From Rhodospirillales bacterium (lineage in GTDB: Bacteria > Pseudomonadota > Alphaproteobacteria > Geminicoccales > Geminicoccaceae), in contig SLRI01000461.1 of assembly GCA_007131045.1 (NCBI GenBank), positions 1 to 6,226 on the forward strand: 6,226 bases of DNA, in the 5' to 3' direction. How positions within the stretch are numbered: the stretch's first letter is position 1; each line of letters opens with the position of its first letter. A program made the position numbers and the translations under genes. Under the pieces are notes generated by a model. It was not told the origin of the DNA and searched no databases. It saw only the letters and a program-made list of their open reading frames with translations. Shown one piece after another: positions 1 to 5,363 of this stretch.

Positions 1-1016
1 GTGGGGGCGTCCTCGCGGAGCAGGCCCTCGTGCTTCAGCTCGGCCCAGAGGTCGGCCGGGATCGGAGTGGTGAAGGTGGTGACGTTCTGGTCGATCTCGT
101 CGATCGAGCGGGCGCCCGGGATGATGGTCGCGACCTGTGGGTGGCCCAGCGGGAACTGCAGCGCTGCGGCCTTCAGCGGCACGGCGTGGCGGTTGCAGAC
201 GGCCTCGATCCTGGCCACCCGCTCCATGATCTCGGGCGGCGCGTCCTCGTAGTTGTACTTGGCGCCCTTGATCGCTCCGGTCGCCAGGATGCCGGAATTG
301 TAGGGTCCGCCGATGATCAGCGAGACGTTGCGCTCGGTGCAGAGCGGCAAGATCTCGTCGAGGGCGCCCTGCTCGAGCAGGGTGTAGCGGCCGGCGAGGA
401 GAAAGCAGTCGAATTCGCCCGCCCGCATGAATTCGAGCGTCGCCGGGATTTCGTTGATCCCCGCCCCGATCGCCCGGACGACACCGCTGTCGCGCAGCTC
501 GCGCATCGCCTTGTAGCCGGAATCCATCACCTCCTTGAACTTGGCCTGCCGCGCCTCCTCGCTGCCGTGCGTCCAGATGTCGACGTCGTGGATCAACAGC
601 ACGTCGATGCGGTGGGTGGCCAGCCGCTGCAGGCTGTCCTCGACCGAGCGCATCACCCCGTCATAGGTGTAGTCGAAGATGTACTCCATGGGGTGCGAGT
701 CGACGAACGGGCCGGCATCGATGCCCAGGGCCGGGTCCTTGGCCTTGAGCACGCGGCCGATCTTGGTCGAGAGCACCCAGCTGTCGCGCGGCAAGGGGCG
801 CATGATGTGGCCGATCCGGTGCTCCGACATGCCGAGCCCGTAGAAGGGCGCGGTGTCGACGAAGCGGATGCCGGCATTGTAGGCGGCGAGCAGCGTCGCC
901 CTGGCGTCCTCGTCGGAGCATTTCTGGTAGAGATTGCCGAGCGGCACGCCGCCGAAGCCGTGCACGGAGACCTCGAGCCCCGAGCCGCCGAGCGCGCGTT
1001 TTTCTTGCATGTCCAT
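1..1016 (-). CDS. Aldo/keto reductase, D-threo-aldose 1-dehydrogenase-like (3' end cut off)
   Basis: This is an NAD(P)-dependent cytoplasmic oxidoreductase of the aldo/keto reductase superfamily. The visible 338 residues read through the left edge without a stop; family members are usually about 320-345 residues, so only a short tail is missing. The AKR catalytic tetrad is visible: Asp54 and Tyr59 in DTAPFYG, Lys85 in STKIGR, and His143 in LLIHDVD. STKIGR followed by LLAGRYTLLEQGAL (about 206-219) is typical of the subgroup containing L-fucose/D-threo-aldose 1-dehydrogenase and pyridoxal 4-dehydrogenase. IIPGARS (298-304) fits the C-terminal cofactor-binding segment. The start at 1016 is preferred because GGAGG (complement of 1024-1028) lies 7 bases upstream; an in-frame ATG at 1010 is spaced too far. 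The gene is divergent from a sugar importer, which favours a sugar substrate over pyridoxal. The superfamily is certain; the substrate is inferred. Confidence 0.9.
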   Translation of the reverse strand, partial: MDMQEKRALGGSGLEVSVHGFGGVPLGNLYQKCSDEDARATLLAAYNAGIRFVDTAPFYGLGMSEHRIGHIMRPLPRDSWVLSTKIGRVLKAKDPALGIDAGPFVDSHPMEYIFDYTYDGVMRSVEDSLQRLATHRIDVLLIHDVDIWTHGSEEARQAKFKEVMDSGYKAMRELRDSGVVRAIGAGINEIPATLEFMRAGEFDCFLLAGRYTLLEQGALDEILPLCTERNVSLIIGGPYNSGILATGAIKGAKYNYEDAPPEIMERVARIEAVCNRHAVPLKAAALQFPLGHPQVATIIPGARSIDEIDQNVTTFTTPIPADLWAELKHEGLLREDAP

Positions 1017-1023
1017 GGTTTTT

Positions 1024-1031
1024 CCTCCCCC
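1024..1031 (-). promoter_or_regulatory. Ribosome binding site of the aldo/keto reductase
   Basis: On the minus strand the sequence reads GGGGGAGG, then 7 bases (AAAAACC), then ATG at 1016. This is a strong Shine-Dalgarno match at ideal spacing, and it decides for the first of two nearby ATGs. Confidence 0.75.
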
Positions 1032-1057
1032 TTCTTGCTGCAGCCGGGCACGCCGAT

Positions 1058-1075
1058 CCGGCGACCGCTCGCCGG
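1058..1075. repeat. Perfect inverted repeat in the leader of the aldo/keto reductase
   Basis: CCGGCGA (1058-1064) and TCGCCGG (1069-1075) are exact reverse complements separated by CCGC. The element lies about 27 bases upstream of the AKR ribosome binding site. It could be a DNA operator for a dimeric regulator or an RNA hairpin in the 5' leader. It is short and G+C-rich in a G+C-rich background, so it could also be chance. Confidence 0.35.
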
Positions 1076-1110
1076 CCGCACACCGGGGCGCCGCCCTTCG
1101 CGGTTTACGG

Positions 1111-1139
1111 TTGACGCTCGCCCTTCTGCTACCTATCCC
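1111..1139 (+). promoter_or_regulatory. Candidate sigma-70-type promoter for the transport operon
   Basis: TTGACG (1111-1116) resembles a -35 box. It is followed by exactly 17 bases and TATCCC (1134-1139), a weak -10 match. This is the best forward pair I found between the divergent genes. If used, transcription would start near 1146 and give a leader of about 150 bases before the binding-protein start. The -10 is imperfect, so confidence is limited. Confidence 0.35.
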
Positions 1140-1168
1140 GATCCCGGTCAATCATCATACCAGTCGCA

Positions 1169-1183
1169 CCCAGCTGAACTGGG
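1169..1183. repeat. Short inverted repeat CCCAG-N5-CTGGG
   Basis: CCCAG (1169-1173) and CTGGG (1179-1183) are exact reverse complements around CTGAA, just downstream of the candidate forward promoter. It may be a small RNA hairpin or part of an operator. Five-base arms are weak evidence on their own. Confidence 0.2.
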
Positions 1184-1211
1184 GTTGATGCCCGTCTCGG
1201 CAACTCGACGA

Positions 1212-1225
1212 ACGTGGCGTCACGT
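1212..1225. repeat. Inverted repeat ACGTG-GCGT-CACGT, possible operator
   Basis: ACGTG (1212-1216) and CACGT (1221-1225) form an exact inverted repeat with a 4-base spacer. It lies between the candidate forward promoter and the binding-protein start. Such dyads are plausible sites for a LacI-, GntR- or ROK-type sugar regulator, but no regulator gene is in this window and no family consensus was matched. Confidence 0.3.
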
Positions 1226-1293
1226 GCGACGATGAAATCGACAGCAAACCGGCGCCCGGCTCGATGCGGGTGCCGACAATCAGGGAGAGAAAC

Positions 1294-2292
1294 ATGCAAA
1301 GACGCACCCTTACCGCCGTGGCCCTGGCCACGGCCGCGGTCATGGGCACGGCCGGCCTCGCCGCCGCCGACACCGTCCGCATCGGCTATGCCCCCTCGGT
1401 CTGGGATCCCTCCGACTTTCACGGGCTGATGGGCTCGGGCATCGAACGCGGTCTCGAGGAGGCCGGTGTGGAATACGAGTTCCTGATCCGGGCACCCTCC
1501 AATCACGTCGCGCACGAGGAGCAGCTCGCCATCATCGAGGACATGATCGCCGAGGGCCTCGACTACATCATCATCAACCCGACCGATCCAGAGGTGCAGC
1601 GGGTCGCCTACGAGCGGGTGATCGACGCCGGCATCCCGCTCATCGTCGGCAATTACAGCGAGCCGTTCCCGGACGACTGGGGCTTTCAGCCGATGATGTT
1701 CTCGGGCTACAGTCACATCGATGCCGGTCTCGTGCTCTGTGAGTATCTGGCCGAGAAGTACGGGCCGGGCTCCGAGATCGCGGTGATCCACGGCGCGCCC
1801 GGCCACATCACCTTCAATCGGGCGCCGGAGGCGTGCTACAACGAGCACGACATGACCTTCGTCTACGAGGATTTCGCCGACTACGACCGGCTGCACGCCT
1901 ACGACGCGATGGAGCGCATCCTCGTCGCCTATCCGGATGTCGACATCGTGATCGCGGCCTCGAGCGCGATGGCCGTGGGTGCCGTCGAGGCCACCATCGC
2001 CAACGGGGTCGCCGGTGAGTACCCGATCTACGGGGCCGGCGGCACGTTCGAGGAGCTGCGCTACATCGAGGACGGGCTCTTGTCGGCCGCCTGGATCCGC
2101 GACCCGGTGGCGATGGGCGAGGCCGTGGGCCACGCGATCGCCGAGCACGCCGCCGGCAATCCCGACGCCGTGCCGCCGATCTTCAACTCGCCGATCCACA
2201 TCATCGATTCCGTCGAGGCGATCAACGAGCACGTCAACCCGGTGATCTACACCAGCGAGGGCATGGAGTTCCCACGCCCGCTGCCGAACTGA
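1294..2292 (+). CDS. Periplasmic sugar-type substrate-binding protein of an ABC importer
   Basis: This 332-residue exported protein should capture the substrate in the periplasm and deliver it to the membrane permeases. The first 25 residues form a Sec signal peptide: an MQRR basic start, a hydrophobic core, and an Ala-Ala-Ala site before Asp26. The mature part begins VRIGYAPSVWDPS and fits the type I periplasmic-binding fold of ribose/galactose-type proteins (Peripla_BP_4-like). It has an IIINPTDPE segment (92-100), IPLIVGNY (114-121), AVIHGAPGH (163-171) with Arg176 nearby, and IVIAASSAMAVGAVEA (218-233). Arg176 lies where family members often contact sugar hydroxyls; this is inference by analogy. 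The mature protein has two cysteines, 149 and 181. The start at 1294 has GGGAG (1283-1287) 6 bases upstream and begins exactly with the signal peptide; an upstream in-frame ATG at 1264 would add MRVPTIRERN and lacks support. Ligand unknown. Confidence 0.92.
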   Translation: MQRRTLTAVALATAAVMGTAGLAAADTVRIGYAPSVWDPSDFHGLMGSGIERGLEEAGVEYEFLIRAPSNHVAHEEQLAIIEDMIAEGLDYIIINPTDPEVQRVAYERVIDAGIPLIVGNYSEPFPDDWGFQPMMFSGYSHIDAGLVLCEYLAEKYGPGSEIAVIHGAPGHITFNRAPEACYNEHDMTFVYEDFADYDRLHAYDAMERILVAYPDVDIVIAASSAMAVGAVEATIANGVAGEYPIYGAGGTFEELRYIEDGLLSAAWIRDPVAMGEAVGHAIAEHAAGNPDAVPPIFNSPIHIIDSVEAINEHVNPVIYTSEGMEFPRPLPN

Positions 2293-2309
2293 TCCGCGAG
2301 CGACGACTC

Positions 2310-2341
2310 GGAGCGGCCCGGCGGCATTGTCGGGCCGCTCC
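2310..2341 (+). terminator. Intercistronic hairpin after the binding-protein gene (attenuator or RNA-stabilising stem)
   Basis: GGAGCGGCCCG (2310-2320) pairs perfectly with CGGGCCGCTCC (2331-2341), an 11-bp stem with a 10-base loop, 18 bases past the binding-protein stop. Only a mixed TCTTGTTCG follows, not a real U-run, so it is unlikely to be a complete terminator. An outer CGAGCG/CGCTCG pair (2297-2302 with 2351-2356) could enclose it. In binding-protein-first ABC operons such stems commonly cause partial termination or protect the upstream mRNA, giving excess binding protein. That role is inferred here. Confidence 0.65.
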
Positions 2342-2415
2342 TCTTGTTCGCGCTCGAAGGAGCCCGGGACGCCGCGCCGTTCCCGGTAGCGCTAGACGAC
2401 AGGGAGGAGACAGTG

Positions 2416-3213
2416 ATGGCCGCAGCGGCCCACGAAATCGGGACGAGCAGCCGGGCCACCGGCGAGGTGGTGCTCGAGGCGCGTAATCTCAGGAAGAACT
2501 TCGGCGGCATCAAGGCCGTCGACGACGTCAGCTTCGAGCTGCGGAACGGGGAGATCCTCGGCATGGTCGGCGACAACGGCGCCGGCAAGTCGACCCTGAT
2601 CAAGATCATCACCGGCGCCTACCAGAAGGACAGCGGCGAGATCCTGCTCGGTGGCCAGCCGACCGAGATCAACAGCACCGGCCATGCCCGCGAGCTCGGC
2701 CTCGAGACGGTCTATCAGTCCTCGGGCCTGGTCGAGGTGATGGACGCGCCGGCCAACCTCTTCCTCGGCCGCGAAAAGCTGAAGGAAGGCTGGCTCGGCA
2801 AGTATTTCGGGATGATCGACAAGCGCTTCATGCGCCGCGAGACCGACAACCTGTTGAAGACGCTCAACATCACCGTGCGCAATCTCGCCGCCCCGGTGCA
2901 GACGCTCTCCGGCGGCCAGCAGCAGTCGGTCGCGGTCGGCCGGGCCGCCTACTGGCGCGGCAAGATCATCATCCTGGACGAGCCCGCCAACAACATCGGC
3001 GTCGACCAGCAGCGCGCGGTGCTGGAATTGGTCCGCCAGATCCGCGACCAGCACGACATCCCGTTCATCATGATCTCGCACAACATGGAACACATCTTCC
3101 AGGTGGCCGATCGCATCATCGTCATGCGCAACGGCAAGAAGGTCGGCGACAAGCGGGTCGCTGACACCAGCCGCAACGAGGTGGTCGGGCTGATCACCGG
3201 AGCCCTGGCATGA
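2416..3213 (+). CDS. Sugar-type ABC transporter ATPase with a single nucleotide-binding domain (FrcA-like)
   Basis: This 265-residue cytoplasmic ATPase powers import through the permeases encoded next. Motifs in order: aromatic A-loop Phe29 (KNFGG), Walker A GDNGAGKST (52-60, Lys58), Q-loop Gln101 (VYQSS), signature LSGGQ (164-168), Walker B IIILDEP (184-190, Glu189 catalytic), and H-loop His222 (ISHN). Only one ABC domain is present, as in FrcA-type proteins; RbsA/AraG-type sugar ATPases fuse two domains in about 500 residues. Two copies should therefore dimerise. The segment after Walker B reads ANNIGVDQQ, where sugar-importer ATPases commonly have TAALGV. The start at 2416 has GGGAGGA (2402-2408) 7 bases upstream; a TTG at 2344 would run the protein into the hairpin region, and GTG at 2413 is a minor alternative. 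The stop overlaps the next gene by four bases (ATGA), showing translational coupling. Confidence 0.93.
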   Translation: MAAAAHEIGTSSRATGEVVLEARNLRKNFGGIKAVDDVSFELRNGEILGMVGDNGAGKSTLIKIITGAYQKDSGEILLGGQPTEINSTGHARELGLETVYQSSGLVEVMDAPANLFLGREKLKEGWLGKYFGMIDKRFMRRETDNLLKTLNITVRNLAAPVQTLSGGQQQSVAVGRAAYWRGKIIILDEPANNIGVDQQRAVLELVRQIRDQHDIPFIMISHNMEHIFQVADRIIVMRNGKKVGDKRVADTSRNEVVGLITGALA

Positions 3214-4208
3214 GCGCCGCGGCACCGGCCCCCGACGAGCGTGGCGGCTTCCTCGCCAACCTGCGCAACTACCACCCGGATACCGGCCTCCTGATCTCTT
3301 CGATCGCGATGCTGGTGGTCCTGATCGTCGTCTTCTCGTTCACCTCCGAGCGCTTCTTCAGCCAGGCGGTGGTCGTCAACATCCTCAACCAGACCTCCAT
3401 CTACATCATCGCCGGGGTCGGCATGACGCTGGTCTTGACCTCGGGCGGCATCGACATCTCGATCGGTTCGGTCATCGGGTTGACCGCGACCATCATGGGC
3501 CTGTTGATGATCGACCACGGCATGCCGGCCATGGTCGCCATTCTCGTGGCGCTTCTGGTCGGCGCCCTCTGCGGCGCCTTCAACGGCTTTCTCGTCGCCA
3601 TCGTCAAGGTGCCGCCGATCATCGTCACGCTGGGCACCCTCACCTTCTTTCGCGGCCTCGCCTACCTGCTCGGCGAGGGCCGGGTCTTCATGCGCTTTCC
3701 CGATCCTTTGCCCTGGATCGGCGACGGCCGCGTCCTGGGTCTGCCGATCCCGGTCTATATCGCCGTCCTCACCGTGATAGGCGGCCACTTCTTCCTCACC
3801 TCGACCCGGATGGGCCAGCGCATTACCGCGGTCGGCGGCAACGAGGAGGCGGCGCGGCTCGCCGGCATCGACGTGGTGCGAACCAAGTTCTTCACCTACG
3901 TCATCATGGGCGTGCTCACCGGGCTGACGACCGTGGTCATCGTCGGCCGCCAGGACGCGGCCCAGGCCGTCTTCGGCTTCGGCATCGAGCTGCACGTCAT
4001 CGCCGCGGTGATCCTCGGCGGCACCTCGCTCTTCGGCGGCCGCGGGCTGATCCTCGGCACGGTGCTGGGTGCCCTGATTCTCGGCGTGCTCAACACCGGC
4101 CTTCTGCTCTCCGGTGTCGTGCAGTTCTGGCAACTCGTCGCCTTGGGGATCTTGCTGATCGCCGTCGTCGCCTTCCGCATGGCGCGTGAAGGCACCGAGT
4201 CGAAATAG
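3210..4208 (+). CDS. RbsC-type ABC transporter permease, first subunit
   Basis: This 332-residue inner-membrane subunit forms part of the translocation channel. After a polar N-terminus of about 25 residues, hydrophobic segments begin near 26, 62, 84, 106, 135, 180, 229, 261, 279 and 306, consistent with the roughly ten-helix RbsC fold (BPD_transp_2 family). Family motifs are GGIDISIGS (79-87), VPPIIVTLGT (134-143), GGNEEAARLAGI (209-220, the cytoplasmic loop that docks on the ATPase) and GGTSLFGGRG (270-279). Its ATG overlaps the ATPase stop (ATGA), and CGGAG (3198-3202) lies 7 bases upstream. It shares several of these motifs almost exactly with the next gene but differs widely elsewhere, so the two are paralogues, not a recent copy. 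Together they probably form a heterodimeric channel; separate homodimers remain possible. Confidence 0.93.
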   Translation: MSAAAPAPDERGGFLANLRNYHPDTGLLISSIAMLVVLIVVFSFTSERFFSQAVVVNILNQTSIYIIAGVGMTLVLTSGGIDISIGSVIGLTATIMGLLMIDHGMPAMVAILVALLVGALCGAFNGFLVAIVKVPPIIVTLGTLTFFRGLAYLLGEGRVFMRFPDPLPWIGDGRVLGLPIPVYIAVLTVIGGHFFLTSTRMGQRITAVGGNEEAARLAGIDVVRTKFFTYVIMGVLTGLTTVVIVGRQDAAQAVFGFGIELHVIAAVILGGTSLFGGRGLILGTVLGALILGVLNTGLLLSGVVQFWQLVALGILLIAVVAFRMAREGTESK

Positions 4209-4249
4209 CCCAGAGACGAGCAACCCAGAGCCATCGGGACCATAGCGCC

Positions 4250-5266
4250 ATGCAAGCCGCCATCGATCGCCCCGACGCCAAGGGCAAGAACCTCGCCGCC
4301 TACTGGCGCCAGTGGAGCGGCGACTACCCCAACTTCACCTCGCTCGCGACGACCGCACTATTGCTGATCGCCCTCGTGATCATCTTCTACCTGATCAACG
4401 AGCGCTTCTTGTCCTGGCGCAACGTCGTCATCATCCTCAACCAGGGGGCAGCCTACATCATCCTCGGTGTCGGCATGACCTTCGTCATCACCACCAAGGG
4501 CATCGACCTCTCGATCGGCGCCACGGTGGCCTTGAGCGGCACCGTGGTCGGGCTGATCCTCGTCACCTGGAAAATGCCGCTGGTCCTGGCGATCCCCGCC
4601 GGCCTCGCCGCCGGGGCCGCCTGCGGCGCCTTCAACGGCTACTGCGTCGCCCGCTTTCGCGTCCCGCCCCTGATCGTCACGCTGGGCACCATGGCGTTGT
4701 TTCGCGGCCTCTCCTATGTGCTCCTCGGCCACCAGATCCTCTTCGGCTTTCCCGACGAGTTCCTCTGGCTGGCGCGGGGCCGCATCCTCGGCATCGCACC
4801 CTCCGTCTATCTCGCCTTCATCATCGCGATCTGGGGCTGGTACTTCCTCAACTACACCAGGACCGGCCAGGAGATCATCGCGGTCGGCGGCAACGAGGAA
4901 GCGGCCAGACTCGCCGGCATCGACACCAACCGGATCAAGTTCATCACCTACACCATCATGGGTGTGCTGGCCGCGGTCGGCGGCATGGTCTGGTTGGCGC
5001 GCGTGAACTCGGTCCAGGCGGCCATCGCCTACGGTGTCGAATTCCACACCATCGCCCTGGTCGTGCTGGGCGGCACCTCGCTCTTCGGCGGCCGCGGGCT
5101 GGTCATGGGCTCGCTCATGGGGGCCCTGATCCTCGCCATCCTGGAGAACGGCCTGGTGATCGTCGGCCTGGGATCCTTCGTCCAGCAGGTACTGATCGGT
5201 CTGATCTTCATCACCGTCGTCGCCTTCCGCACACTGCAGTTCCGCGAGGGGCAAGTGACCCGCTAG
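4250..5266 (+). CDS. RbsC-type ABC transporter permease, second subunit
   Basis: This 338-residue inner-membrane protein belongs to the same RbsC/BPD_transp_2 family as the preceding gene. The N-terminal cytoplasmic stretch is about 30 residues, then hydrophobic segments begin near 31, 66, 90, 110, 140, 186, 234, 263, 284 and 309. Motifs are TKGIDLSIGA (82-91), VPPLIVTLGT (138-147), GGNEEAARLAGI (213-224, identical to the partner's ATPase-docking loop) and GGTSLFGGRG (274-283). It carries a lysine in TTKGIDLS where the partner has TSGGIDIS. It starts 41 bases after the partner's stop. The ribosome site is weak: CGGGAC (4235-4240) is about 9 bases before the ATG, so translation may lean on coupling. 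Both permeases lie in one operon with a single ATPase gene, which supports a two-permease importer. Confidence 0.93.
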   Translation: MQAAIDRPDAKGKNLAAYWRQWSGDYPNFTSLATTALLLIALVIIFYLINERFLSWRNVVIILNQGAAYIILGVGMTFVITTKGIDLSIGATVALSGTVVGLILVTWKMPLVLAIPAGLAAGAACGAFNGYCVARFRVPPLIVTLGTMALFRGLSYVLLGHQILFGFPDEFLWLARGRILGIAPSVYLAFIIAIWGWYFLNYTRTGQEIIAVGGNEEAARLAGIDTNRIKFITYTIMGVLAAVGGMVWLARVNSVQAAIAYGVEFHTIALVVLGGTSLFGGRGLVMGSLMGALILAILENGLVIVGLGSFVQQVLIGLIFITVVAFRTLQFREGQVTR

Positions 5267-5292
5267 GCCCGCCCCCGTCATCGACCCCGCCC

Positions 5293-5325
5293 CGGGCGGA
5301 CGACCGCACTGCGATCGTCCGCCCG
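5293..5325 (+). terminator. Hairpin between the second permease and the oxidoreductase gene
   Basis: CGGGCGGACGA (5293-5303) pairs perfectly with TCGTCCGCCCG (5315-5325). Beyond one mismatch the loop adds three more pairs (CGC 5305-5307 with GCG 5311-5313) closing on ACT. The stem is followed by ACGTACTTTCGTC, with only three consecutive T residues. It is a strong stem but a poor intrinsic terminator, so partial attenuation, mRNA-end protection or a processing site are all possible. It lies in the 97-base gap that separates transport genes from the enzyme gene. Confidence 0.6.
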
Positions 5326-5348
5326 ACGTACTTTCGTCAACATCGACC

Positions 5349-5356
5349 AGGAAAGG
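5349..5356 (+). promoter_or_regulatory. Ribosome binding site of the SDR oxidoreductase
   Basis: AGGAAAGG ends 7 bases before the ATG at 5364. It is a good Shine-Dalgarno match that fixes the start just before the Rossmann motif. Confidence 0.65.
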
Positions 5357-5363
5357 CGCACCC

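Noticed and set aside
1154..1159. TATGAT on the minus strand as a -10 box for the aldo/keto reductase
   Set aside because: A good -10 match, but no acceptable -35 box lies 16-18 bases upstream (CCAGTT at 17), so it was not annotated.
30..1235. Long plus-strand open frame of 401 codons across the aldo/keto reductase gene
   Set aside because: It is antisense to a gene with a full AKR catalytic tetrad and ribosome site; its translation is rich in Asp, Arg, Val and Gly with no recognisable domain, typical of a shadow frame in G+C-rich DNA.
1264..1293. Upstream in-frame ATG as the binding-protein start
   Set aside because: It would put ten charged residues before the signal peptide; the ATG at 1294 has a good ribosome site and normal signal-peptide start.
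1140..1293. Long leader as a possible riboswitch
   Set aside because: No recognisable riboswitch core; only short dyads, more consistent with operators or chance.
1129..2232. Minus-strand open frame of 367 codons opposite the binding protein
   Set aside because: Low-complexity composition with no domain; the opposite strand encodes a signal peptide and a coherent binding-protein fold.
2949..4223. Minus-strand open frame of 424 codons opposite the ATPase and first permease
   Set aside because: Composition rich in Asp, His, Glu and Gln repeats is the reverse-complement image of hydrophobic membrane codons; no domain or ribosome site.
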